Positions 25,536-33,887 of a stretch of DNA of 64,000 nucleotides are shown in pieces. Each line of letters starts with the position of its first letter. The first letter of the stretch is position 1. Under the pieces are notes generated by a model. The model was not told the origin of the DNA, searched no databases, and worked only from the letters and a program-made list of their open reading frames with translations. The position numbers were made by a program, and so were the translations under genes. The DNA lies in the NCBI RefSeq assembly GCF_003014575.1, contig NZ_PYGF01000002.1, forward strand, positions 1 to 64,000, written 5' to 3'. Source of the stretch: Cecembia rubra. Lineage in GTDB: Bacteria > Bacteroidota > Bacteroidia > Cytophagales > Cyclobacteriaceae.

Positions 25536-26249
25536 ATGATTAAAAAAATCCCCATATCATTGGCTTGGTCAGGAGGGAAAGATTCAGCCTATTCTTTATA
25601 TGTGCTCAATAAAACATCTGAATTTCAGGTCGTCCGTTTGCATACCACACTTGTTGAAGGGACAAAAAGGGTAGGGCTTCATGGAATTCAGGAGTCGCTG
25701 ATTCATAAACAGGCAAGTTTGATCGGACTTCCATTGGATACTATATACTATCCGGAGAGCGGGGACAATCAAGCTTATGAAAAAGCCATGACAGGATATT
25801 TAAGGCAACTCAAGCAAGAAGGGATTTTTCATGTTGCATATGGAGATATATATCTAGAAGACCTCAAACAATACCGCGAAGCGCAATTGGAAAAAGCTGG
25901 AATACAACCTATTTTCCCACTTTGGGGAAGGAATACCAGACAAATAGTAAATAAAATCCTTCACTCTGGGTTTTTGACAGCCATTTGTGCAGCAGATGCT
26001 GATAAAATCGACAAATGTTGGCTAGGCAAGGTTTTAAATCAAGAGTTTTTGGATGCTTTAGCGCCTTCAGTAGATCCCTGCGGTGAAAACGGCGAGTTCC
26101 ATACTTTTTGTTTTGGTGGACCCATATTTTCCGAAAAAATATCCATTCTACTGGGCGAAACTATAGCGAGAAGTTATTCCTATGAAGATAGCCAGGGTGA
26201 AGTTCTCAAAAAACAATTTTGGTTTAAAAACATTAAGCTTATAGATTAG
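25536..26249 (+). CDS. DUF71/COG2102 PP-loop ATPase, predicted B12 salvage enzyme
   Basis: N-type ATP pyrophosphatase of 237 residues. The PP-loop is SGGKDS (12-17), and the C-terminal block DPCGENGEFHTFCFGGP (180-196) is the DUF71 signature. Eukaryotic and archaeal members are diphthine-ammonia ligases (Dph6). Bacteria lack diphthamide, and comparative genomics has predicted that the bacterial branch acts in B12 salvage, probably as an amide-forming or amide-handling enzyme. Here the gene lies 13 nt behind the propeller lipoprotein gene in a riboswitch-led operon, which agrees with that prediction. The exact reaction is not established. Confidence 0.85.
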   Translation: MIKKIPISLAWSGGKDSAYSLYVLNKTSEFQVVRLHTTLVEGTKRVGLHGIQESLIHKQASLIGLPLDTIYYPESGDNQAYEKAMTGYLRQLKQEGIFHVAYGDIYLEDLKQYREAQLEKAGIQPIFPLWGRNTRQIVNKILHSGFLTAICAADADKIDKCWLGKVLNQEFLDALAPSVDPCGENGEFHTFCFGGPIFSEKISILLGETIARSYSYEDSQGEVLKKQFWFKNIKLID

Positions 26250-26297
26250 TGCTTTATAGTTTCTCTTTCTGACTCTCAAAACCTGGTGGATAATTAT

Positions 26298-27038
26298 ATG
26301 TCATCAAAATCAGCTTTATACATTGTTACAGGCTCAAGTAAGGGAATTGGCGAGGCTTTGGTGAAGAAGCTCCTTGAAGAACCAAATAATCGGGTCATAG
26401 GAATGGCAAGGTCTCAGATGGAGTTATTTCACCCAAACTTCAAATTCATCCAAATTGACCTTTCCAATTTTCAGGAAATATTGGAACACATTGATGACAT
26501 ATTTCCTGAAGAGAGTTTTGCTAAGGTAGTACTCGTTAACAACGCAGGCTGGATTGGTGAGATTGTGCACTTAGGCAATATGACACCTGTTGGTATTTAT
26601 AAGACTTTTGTCCTGAATACCATAGCGCCCACTGTCCTGATGAATGCCTTTATTAAAAAATACGGAAACCAAATGGAGGTTGAAAGATTGATTGTCAACA
26701 TCAGTTCTGGAGCTGCCAAAAAAGCTATAGATGGTTGGGCATGTTACTCTGCCTCTAAAGCAGCCATCAATATGCTAAGTGAAGCAGTTGCTATCGAGGC
26801 TAGTTTGGATAATACTGGAATACGTGTTTTTTCGGTAGCTCCTGGAGTTGTAGATACCGATATGCAATCTGAAATACGTAAAGCTGAGGTAGAGTCTTTT
26901 TCTTCACTCTTAAAATTTGTAGGATTAAAAGAAAACCAACTTCTAAGTACTCCCGATCATGCCGCCAAAAAGCTTTTAGAATTAATCCAAAATCCTGGGA
27001 ATTTTGAGGAGGTCCTTCAAGATGTAAGGGAATTTTGA
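26298..27038 (+). CDS. Short-chain dehydrogenase/reductase
   Basis: Classical SDR of 246 residues from the ATG at 26298 (a GTG four codons earlier is less likely). The cofactor motif is VTGSSKGIGEA, followed by NNAGW, a catalytic serine in ISSGAA, and YSASKAA with the catalytic Tyr and Lys. The VAPGVVDTDMQ loop is typical of sepiapterin reductase/benzil reductase-like members. It starts 48 nt after the DUF71 gene on the same strand with no terminator between, so it may belong to the B12 riboswitch operon, although a housekeeping carbonyl reductase is equally possible. The substrate is unknown. Confidence 0.85.
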   Translation: MSSKSALYIVTGSSKGIGEALVKKLLEEPNNRVIGMARSQMELFHPNFKFIQIDLSNFQEILEHIDDIFPEESFAKVVLVNNAGWIGEIVHLGNMTPVGIYKTFVLNTIAPTVLMNAFIKKYGNQMEVERLIVNISSGAAKKAIDGWACYSASKAAINMLSEAVAIEASLDNTGIRVFSVAPGVVDTDMQSEIRKAEVESFSSLLKFVGLKENQLLSTPDHAAKKLLELIQNPGNFEEVLQDVREF

Positions 27039-27060
27039 AATTCCAACTTAAACAAGGTTT

Positions 27061-27555
27061 CTAGTCTTCCTTTCGCTTTGGGTAGTCAAAAAACCAGAAT
27101 TTAGCATTTTTCTTGCTGATTTCCTCCCAGTCAGCTACTTCAAATTTAAATCCAAACAGTCCTGTTGTAGGAAGGTTATCAATATCCTCTCCCATTTTTT
27201 CAATAAATTCATTGAAACCTGGGTTATGGCCGAAAACGAAAAGGATTTTGATGTTATTTTTCGTTTTTTTTATTTCGTTGAGAATGGTATTAGAGGAAGC
27301 CATATAGAGGGATTCATTGAATTTTACCTTTTCTTTTGGAAAATGCAGGTTTTCAGCAAAAATAAGTGCAGTCGATTTTGCTCTTACAGCATCAGAAGAA
27401 ATAATGGCGTCAGGATAGATGTCTTTTTTCTTCAATCGCTGCGCCATACGTGGTGCATCCCTGTATCCCCTTTCAGCTAAAGGACGTTCATGGTCATTCA
27501 AAAAAGGGTCATCCCAGGATGATTTGGCATGCCTTATAAGTACTAGCTTTTTCAT
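27061..27555 (-). CDS. SixA-like histidine phosphatase
   Basis: Small phosphatase of the histidine phosphatase superfamily, 164 residues. The catalytic RHG-type motif is LIRHAKSSW near the N-terminus, and the second conserved histidine is in FGHNPGFNEF. ERPLAERGYRDA is typical of SixA proteins, which remove phosphate from phosphohistidine on signalling proteins in E. coli. The target here is unknown. A TAATTTTG promoter box lies at 27576-27569 on the minus strand. It is convergent with the SDR gene, with a 22-nt gap. Confidence 0.88.
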   Translation of the reverse strand: MKKLVLIRHAKSSWDDPFLNDHERPLAERGYRDAPRMAQRLKKKDIYPDAIISSDAVRAKSTALIFAENLHFPKEKVKFNESLYMASSNTILNEIKKTKNNIKILFVFGHNPGFNEFIEKMGEDIDNLPTTGLFGFKFEVADWEEISKKNAKFWFFDYPKRKED

Positions 27556-27644
27556 TTTGGTAATTTAGCAAAATTAATTTTTGTTTTTTAACTATGCTTG
27601 TTTACATTTATGTTCCATTTAACCACATAATTCTTAAATTTATC

Positions 27645-27839
27645 ATGCTTACCGGAACAGTAAAATTCTACAATGATGCCAAAGGCTTTGGATTTATCAT
27701 TGATGACGAGTCACAAAGTGATATTTTTGTCCATGCCACAGGCTTGGTAGACAAAGTTGCTCAAAATGACAAAGTTACTTATGATGTTAAAGACGGCAAA
27801 AAAGGTCCTAATGCTATAAATGTTAAAAAAGTGCAGTAA
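27645..27839 (+). CDS. Cold-shock domain protein, CspA family
   Basis: RNA/DNA-binding protein of 64 residues. RNP1 is KGFGFI and RNP2 is DIFVHA, within the usual MLTGTVKFYNDAKGFGFI opening. The start is the ATG at 27645; upstream in-frame codons add a 17-residue stretch not found in the family. The upstream leader (about 27585-27644) is AT-rich and could carry the temperature-responsive features typical of csp messages, but none is provable here. A strong terminator follows 27 nt after the stop. Confidence 0.96.
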   Translation: MLTGTVKFYNDAKGFGFIIDDESQSDIFVHATGLVDKVAQNDKVTYDVKDGKKGPNAINVKKVQ

Positions 27840-27866
27840 TAGTATCGGTTAGGTCAAGAAATTGAG

Positions 27867-27895
27867 AACGCCCTCCTAAGAGGGCGTTTTTATTT
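27867..27895 (+). terminator. Intrinsic terminator of the cold-shock gene
   Basis: AACGCCCT pairs with AGGGCGTT around a 6-nt loop and is followed by TTTTATTTT. The tail overlaps the last codon of the convergent amidohydrolase gene. Confidence 0.88.
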
Positions 27896-29269
27896 TCGAA
27901 TGTTTTTTTCTTCTATTCTTTTTAGTTCTGAAGTCAGTTTTTCTTGGCTGATCCATTGTCCGCGAAGCATCAAGCCTCTGACTTTTTTTAATTCTCCCAG
28001 GTCAGACAAGGGGTTTCCTGAAAGAAGTACAAAATCTGCATCCGCTCCTATAGAAATTTCACCAAACTCACCTTCTCTTTCAAAATATACAGCAACATTT
28101 TTAGAACCCGTTTTTAATATATCCAAAGGACTTAGACCAGCTTCATACATGGATTTGATTTCATTATGGATAGAAAAACCGGGGACATTAAAAACTTGAG
28201 GGGAGTCAGAACTTAATAGTATTGGAACACCTGCCTCATAAAGGGTCTTTAATAATTTTTGTCTGAATTCCAGGTAAGGTTTGACATTATCTTCTTTTAA
28301 TACTCCTTGATTCTCCAGTAATTTTTTCTGGTTTACCCATTGCTGAACCTGAATGCCCGGCATATATTTCATTTCATCTTCTAATCTGAATTCATCAGCT
28401 GGAATATATCCAAAAAACCTTTCAAACAGTGTTAATGTAGGTGCAATCCAGGCTTTTTTCTCTAAGGTAAGTTGAACCAAAGAAGGCAACTTGCTCATAT
28501 CCACTTCTTTTACAAGCAGCATGCTGAAAGGTCCAGCTATTTGAGGATCCAGCTTTGACTTATCTTCAATCAAAGCCTCGATATACCCATCCATGTGTTC
28601 CACGGACTTGTAACCATTTTGAAGAGAATTTTCCAGGCCAACGTCCAGTGACACATGCCCACCGAATTTTATATCCACTTCTTTGGCTGTTTTAGCAATG
28701 GTCAAAAAGCGGGTCATATCAAGACCTGGGTGCAATTTCAAGTGATCAAAACCTGCAGCATGCTGATCTCTAACCATTCTTTCGCCCATTTCAGGGGATT
28801 CCACAGAAGCTCCATTGAGGGATTGTCCTGCTGCAAAAATTCTAGGTCCAATGATTTCTCCTTTCTCGATTTTCTTTTTTAGCTCTAAATGGGACGAATG
28901 GCCTATCATGCCTCTCACATTAAGGATGCCATTGGCCAAGTAAAGCCACATTACATCTTGGATATATGAGAAATCTCCTGTTTCTGTAATAGGAATATGG
29001 GAATGCATTTCTGCTAGTCCCGGAAAAGCAAAAGTACCTTTTCCATCAATTTGTTGGATTCGTTTTAACCCTGATGGAATTCCGGAAACTGGATAAATAT
29101 TAAAGATTTTCCCATCCTTAACATGGATTGTATGATTGTCCAGGACCTTTTCATTGTTCAATGTCAGAATATGAACATTTTTTACCAGATATTCTTGGGC
29201 CATAGCAGGCACATGGGGATATAATATGCCATAAACGGAGATGAGGAAAACTAGAATTAAGGGCTTCAT
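27890..29269 (-). CDS. Exported amidohydrolase-family metal hydrolase
   Basis: Enzyme of 459 residues with a signal peptide (residues 1-24, ending PAMAQ). The amidohydrolase metal site is complete: His-x-His in LAEMHSHIP, a lysine in DHLKLHPG that could be carboxylated, His in GGHVSLD, His in SVEHMDGY, and Asp in LLSSDSPQ. The C-terminal SIGADADFVLLSGNPL returns to the small beta domain, as in imidazolonepropionase- and prolidase-like members. The substrate cannot be read from the sequence. The gene starts 6 nt after the gluconokinase fusion stop and so may be cotranscribed with it. Confidence 0.85.
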   Translation of the reverse strand: MKPLILVFLISVYGILYPHVPAMAQEYLVKNVHILTLNNEKVLDNHTIHVKDGKIFNIYPVSGIPSGLKRIQQIDGKGTFAFPGLAEMHSHIPITETGDFSYIQDVMWLYLANGILNVRGMIGHSSHLELKKKIEKGEIIGPRIFAAGQSLNGASVESPEMGERMVRDQHAAGFDHLKLHPGLDMTRFLTIAKTAKEVDIKFGGHVSLDVGLENSLQNGYKSVEHMDGYIEALIEDKSKLDPQIAGPFSMLLVKEVDMSKLPSLVQLTLEKKAWIAPTLTLFERFFGYIPADEFRLEDEMKYMPGIQVQQWVNQKKLLENQGVLKEDNVKPYLEFRQKLLKTLYEAGVPILLSSDSPQVFNVPGFSIHNEIKSMYEAGLSPLDILKTGSKNVAVYFEREGEFGEISIGADADFVLLSGNPLSDLGELKKVRGLMLRGQWISQEKLTSELKRIEEKNIRK

Positions 29270-29275
29270 GTTGGG

Positions 29276-31195
29276 TTATTTTGAATGTTTTTGTTTTAGG
29301 GCAATCCAATCAGTATGCCTTGGGATACTATCTGGATCATCTATTCTTAAATAGGTATGAGCGCCGAAGTAATCTCTTTGTGCCTGAATCAGATTGGCAG
29401 AGGAGTCATCAGTTATCCGACCTAATAGGTAATTTAAGGAGGCGGACATAACGGGTAAGGCAAAATCATGTTGAAGGCCCATTCCAACTATATATGCCAG
29501 GTCAGGTTTCCATTCTTTAATTTTTCCTTTCAGGTTATTGTTATGGAAAATTGAAGGCCCGGATTTAAATAATTCTACTAAATCTTCCATTAGCGTTGAT
29601 CTGATGATACAGCCATTTGTCCATATTCGAGCTATTTCTGAGAAATTCAGGTTCCAGTTCATGGAATCGGAGACACGTTGCATCAGGTTAAAACCAGTTT
29701 CATGATTGATGATACGGGCAAGAGCAAAGGAATTCTTCAGGTGTTCTAAAACAAGCACCTTATCTTCAGCAAATGCCCTGAATCTATGATTGTAAATACT
29801 GGAAAGTGCTGTTCTGTCTTTTTTATTGGCAGAAAGTTGACGGGCAGAGACAGCTTCAAATAGTGAGCTGTAAGGACTATTGAAGTTAAGAGCAGTCTGT
29901 ATAGACCATCCTCCGGTGCCTTTTTGCTCTGCCTGATCGAGGATCTTATCCAGTAAGAAGTCCTGATTTTCTTTAATTTCCAGAATATCAGCTGTAATTT
30001 CAAGTAAATAACTTTTCAATCCGCCCCCCATCCAATTTCTAAGCACTTTGGCTGATTCAGGAAGACTTAACTTAAGTCCATGCCGAAGCAAATGAACGGT
30101 TTCTGCGATTACCTGCATTTCACCGTATTCGATACTGTTGTGTACCATTTTTATAAAATGGCCAGCACCCTCAGGACCTACATATGTGACACATGCAATT
30201 CCCTTTTTATCATTAGCTGCTATTTTTTCTAAATAGGGAGATAGGAGATCGTATGCAGCCGGGCTTCCACTTGGCATAAGGGAGGGACCTTTTCTGGCAC
30301 CTTCCTCACCTCCAGAGACCCCCATCGGTAAAAAATGGATTCCTCTTTCAGAAAGATATTTACTTCTTCTGTTAGAGTCTTCAAAAAAAGAATTGCCCCC
30401 ATCTATTAGTACATCGCCCTTTTTGAGTTGGGGAAGTAATTGCTCAATTTGTTGATCAATAGCTGAACCTGCCGGGATCATTAGCAGTATTTTTCGGGGG
30501 CTTGCCAGACTGTTGACAAAGGATTCAAGGCTGTCATAGCCTTGAAGCAATGGGAATTGATTGTTCTTGGCAACAAAATCAGTAGCAATATTTTCTTCCT
30601 TTCCAGGAACATGTCTATTATAAACAGCCACTGGAATTCCGTTTTCGGCCATATTGAGCGCAAGGCTTTTACCCATTACCCCCATGCCAATTACTCCAAT
30701 ATGAGATTTTGGCCTTTCATCAAGAATGTGCTCCAGGATTTCCTGCACTATTACTTCAGGGGTGTTTTTTATATCCAGGTGAAGACCATATGCAGGCTGC
30801 TCCCAAGTATCCAATTGAGATGTCAGTAAACCAGGAGGCATGTAATGGTTTTTCCTGTTTTTTAACCTTTCTTCCAGTAAGAGTCTTTCCCCTTGGAGGT
30901 GGATCCAAAAAATATCCGGAACATATTGAAGGATTGACCTGTAAGATTCTTTAAGTGCAGAACAAGCCAAAATAGCTCCACCAGATTTTTCCCAGTCTTG
31001 AATTTTCTCAGCTAAATGGTTCAGCCATGGCATTCGGTCCTTATCTGTCAAGGGAATCCCCTGTGACATTTTTTCTACATTGGAGCTGGGATGAAAATCA
31101 TCTGCATCAAAAAATGGCAGAAAGGATTTTTGGGAAAGAAGGGTGCCGATGGTGGTTTTTCCACTTCCTGAGACACCTGTAACGATACAAATCAT
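29276..31195 (-). CDS. Gluconokinase / 6-phosphogluconate dehydrogenase fusion
   Basis: Two consecutive steps of gluconate use in one 639-residue chain. Residues 1-160 are a GntK-type gluconokinase: P-loop GVSGSGKTT (7-15), DADDFHP, and an ACSALKESYR substrate segment. From about 163 to 639 is 6-phosphogluconate dehydrogenase: GVIGMGVMGKSLALN dinucleotide motif, GVSGGEEGARKGPSLMPSG, catalytic region GHFIKMVHNSIEYGEMQ, and C-terminal YFGAHTYLRID with HTDW. The usual HNGIEYG reads HNSIEYG here. The product gluconate 6-phosphate could pass directly to the second domain and yield ribulose 5-phosphate, CO2 and NADPH or NADH. The reading frame is open across the joint. Confidence 0.93.
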   Translation of the reverse strand: MICIVTGVSGSGKTTIGTLLSQKSFLPFFDADDFHPSSNVEKMSQGIPLTDKDRMPWLNHLAEKIQDWEKSGGAILACSALKESYRSILQYVPDIFWIHLQGERLLLEERLKNRKNHYMPPGLLTSQLDTWEQPAYGLHLDIKNTPEVIVQEILEHILDERPKSHIGVIGMGVMGKSLALNMAENGIPVAVYNRHVPGKEENIATDFVAKNNQFPLLQGYDSLESFVNSLASPRKILLMIPAGSAIDQQIEQLLPQLKKGDVLIDGGNSFFEDSNRRSKYLSERGIHFLPMGVSGGEEGARKGPSLMPSGSPAAYDLLSPYLEKIAANDKKGIACVTYVGPEGAGHFIKMVHNSIEYGEMQVIAETVHLLRHGLKLSLPESAKVLRNWMGGGLKSYLLEITADILEIKENQDFLLDKILDQAEQKGTGGWSIQTALNFNSPYSSLFEAVSARQLSANKKDRTALSSIYNHRFRAFAEDKVLVLEHLKNSFALARIINHETGFNLMQRVSDSMNWNLNFSEIARIWTNGCIIRSTLMEDLVELFKSGPSIFHNNNLKGKIKEWKPDLAYIVGMGLQHDFALPVMSASLNYLLGRITDDSSANLIQAQRDYFGAHTYLRIDDPDSIPRHTDWIALKQKHSK

Positions 31196-31470
31196 GGTAC
31201 AATTTAAGAAATTTAATTTTAAAGGGAGATTTTTTGAGTAAAGGAAAAACCGTCAATCCACTGCAGATGCAATAGGTTCAATTTTTTTTCAAACTAGGGT
31301 ATAAAAGGCCATCTTTCCAAGAAATAGGGTTTATTGCCTGAGAAATGGCAATTTTTTCTCTGGATATATTTTAAGTAATCAAAAATACTTTTTTAAAAAA
31401 TTTATTAAAGTTTGCTATTTTAAGCAAAAGTTTTTTATTTTGTATCATAGTAAACCATAAAACTCGTCAT
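31196..31470. other. Divergent intergenic region between the gntK-gnd fusion and nagB
   Basis: This 275-bp spacer is strongly AT-rich. A TATTTTG element near 31437 with TTTG at 31409-31412 may be the nagB promoter. No RNA, operator-grade palindrome or coding remnant is evident. Confidence 0.35.
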
Positions 31471-33798
31471 ATGCTCAGCAATTATCCGCTTTCAGAAGTA
31501 GAAAAGGCCTTCCAGGCTGAGTCTGGAATTACTTCCATCAGAACAAAGATCCCCTACCTCACTGTTGAAAACTTTCCAAAACTTGGATTGATTACGGCAT
31601 GTAGATTTCTGGAATGGGCTGCCGAAAATCCAGAAGGGGTGATCAGTTTACCAACTGGAAAAACACCAGAGTATTTTATCAAATGGACACAGTACCTTTT
31701 GGAGAATTGGGATTCAAAAAAGGGGAAAGAGATTAGGGAAAAGTATAACCTAGGTAAAACAAAGAAGCCGGTTTTGAAGGATTTGACCTTTGTGCAGATT
31801 GATGAGTTTTATCCTATTTCTTCAGGACAGAATAATAGTTTTTTTCATTACGTCAACAAATTTTACCTGGAAGGATTTGGTTTGAGTAAGGAAAAGGCCA
31901 TTTTGATCAATTCAGATGAGATTCCATTGGCACAGGGCAAACATTTTAACGAAGTTTTTCCGGATTTGAAGGTGGATCTTTCCTTAAGATTCAGGGATCC
32001 TGCTACTTCACTTGAAAAAATTCAGCAGGAATCCATATACATGATTGATCAATGGTGTGGAGATTATGAGCAAAGAATAAGGGATTTGGGCGGTATTGGC
32101 TTCTTTTTGGGAGGAATAGGTCCTGATGGCCACATTGCTTTTAATACCAGAGGTTCTCATTTGTTTTCTCCAACACGATTAACTGAGACTAACTTTGAAA
32201 CCCAGGCAGTTGCGGCAGGAGATTTAGGTGGTATTGAGGTTTCAGCAAATAGATTGGTAATCACAATCGGATTGGAAACCATCACTTATAATAAGGATGC
32301 AGTTGCCATTATAATTGCTGCCGGTGAGGCAAAAGCCCAAATAGTGAAAGATTCACTTGAGAACAGTCTCAACAACAAATTTCCTGCTACAGTACTTCAA
32401 AAACTCAAAAACGGTAGATTTTACCTCACCAAAGGTGCTGCTGTTCGCTTAACTGATTCTGTGGACAGTTATTATAGAACAGGGGAATGGACTTGGGAAA
32501 AAACAGAAAGGGCTGTCATTGAACTGTGTAAAAAGTTAGGAAAGTACGGGCACAGGTTGAAATTGGAAGATCTTAAAAGTGATAAATATACTTCTTTGAT
32601 ACCAAATCTTTCAGAAGATACTGTAAGCCAGGTTATGAAAAGTACTGTAGAAAAACTAAACCGCGGTACAACTAAAGAAAAGAACCAAGTAATCCTCCAT
32701 ACAGGCCCGCATCATGATGATATTTCTTTAGGGATTTTGCCTCATATCACTAATCAGCTTCAGGAAAACAGTAATGAGGCTCATTTCTCTGTGCTTACTT
32801 CAGGCTTTACAGCTGTAACCAACACATTTGTCATTGATACACTTCTTCATACCAGAAAACTTTTGGATGAAGGTCAGATACAAATGGTGAATTATGACGA
32901 TTTCTTTGAAATTGGATATAAACTGAAAACTGATAAGGATGTCTACCATTACCTGACCAAAGTTGCTGCAGAGGATACTGAGGGACGTATGAGAGGGCTA
33001 AGCCATAGGGTGATCAGGGCATTAGTTGAGATTTTTGAAATTAAAAGCAAACATAAACTCAGGGAAACTATCAATGATGTGATCAGTATTTTGAGAAACA
33101 GCTATGATGGTGAAAAGAATCCGGTAAAAATCCAGAAGCTTAAAGGAATGATCCGTGAGTTTGAGGAAGAACTTGTTTGGGCCCATTTTGGAGTACAGGT
33201 TAAAAATGTACATCACCTCAGGTTAGGTTTTTATACCGGCGATATTTTTACAGAGCAACCTGATAAAAAACGGGATGTAGAACCCATTGTTGAGATGTTC
33301 CGTAAGATCAATCCGACAAAAATAAGCTTAACTTTGGATCCTGAAGGTTCAGGACCCGATACCCACTACAAAGTTTTACAGGCTACAGCAGAAGCAGTAA
33401 GACAATGGGGGGAAGAGAAGGATTTGAGTGAATTAAGAATTATTGGTTATAGAAATGTCTGGTTTAAATTTGAACCTCACGAGGCCAATATTATTGTGCC
33501 TGTTTCATTAGGTGACATGGCAGTCATGGAAGATTCATTTGCCAATTGTTACCTCAGTCAGGTGAATGCATCCTTTCCAAGTTATTCCCATAATGGCAAA
33601 TTCAGTACAGTTGCCAAAAGAATTTGGGTAAGCCAACTTAATGACATTCAGCTATTACTTGGCAAGAACTACTTCTACCTACATGATACCGCCAAAGTAA
33701 GGTCCAGCCATGGTTTGATCTTCTTTAAGGATATGGATGTGGAAGAATTTTTGGCTCATGCCAGAGAATTAGAGAAGTCTATAGAGGGGATGATCTAA
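31471..33798 (+). CDS. nagB: Glucosamine-6-phosphate deaminase fused to a PIG-L/LmbE-like domain
   Basis: Protein of 775 residues, about three times the size of E. coli NagB. The N-terminal half (to about 370) has the deaminase motifs SLPTGKTPE, FVQIDEFYP and GGIGPDGHIAFN (215-226) with the catalytic Asp and His. This part converts glucosamine 6-phosphate to fructose 6-phosphate and ammonia. From about 405 onward, HTGPHHDDISLGILP resembles the metal-binding (H/P)-x-D-D motif of PIG-L/LmbE N-deacetylases, followed by the long C-terminal part. Such two-domain proteins are known in Bacteroidota, and the second domain may remove the N-acetyl group or act on related sugars. A ROK kinase gene follows 89 nt downstream. 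Confidence 0.9.
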   Translation: MLSNYPLSEVEKAFQAESGITSIRTKIPYLTVENFPKLGLITACRFLEWAAENPEGVISLPTGKTPEYFIKWTQYLLENWDSKKGKEIREKYNLGKTKKPVLKDLTFVQIDEFYPISSGQNNSFFHYVNKFYLEGFGLSKEKAILINSDEIPLAQGKHFNEVFPDLKVDLSLRFRDPATSLEKIQQESIYMIDQWCGDYEQRIRDLGGIGFFLGGIGPDGHIAFNTRGSHLFSPTRLTETNFETQAVAAGDLGGIEVSANRLVITIGLETITYNKDAVAIIIAAGEAKAQIVKDSLENSLNNKFPATVLQKLKNGRFYLTKGAAVRLTDSVDSYYRTGEWTWEKTERAVIELCKKLGKYGHRLKLEDLKSDKYTSLIPNLSEDTVSQVMKSTVEKLNRGTTKEKNQVILHTGPHHDDISLGILPHITNQLQENSNEAHFSVLTSGFTAVTNTFVIDTLLHTRKLLDEGQIQMVNYDDFFEIGYKLKTDKDVYHYLTKVAAEDTEGRMRGLSHRVIRALVEIFEIKSKHKLRETINDVISILRNSYDGEKNPVKIQKLKGMIREFEEELVWAHFGVQVKNVHHLRLGFYTGDIFTEQPDKKRDVEPIVEMFRKINPTKISLTLDPEGSGPDTHYKVLQATAEAVRQWGEEKDLSELRIIGYRNVWFKFEPHEANIIVPVSLGDMAVMEDSFANCYLSQVNASFPSYSHNGKFSTVAKRIWVSQLNDIQLLLGKNYFYLHDTAKVRSSHGLIFFKDMDVEEFLAHARELEKSIEGMI

Positions 33799-33887
33799 TT
33801 ACAAAAAAGAACTTAAAACGAAAGGAAAGGAGTTTGGTTATGCCATTCTTCTTTTTCCTTTTTTAATTCGCTATTAACTCCAGCAAT

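Noticed and set aside
27594-27644. N-terminal extension of the cold-shock protein
   Set aside because: The family starts at MLTGTVKFYN; the upstream 17 codons are hydrophobic and lie in the leader.
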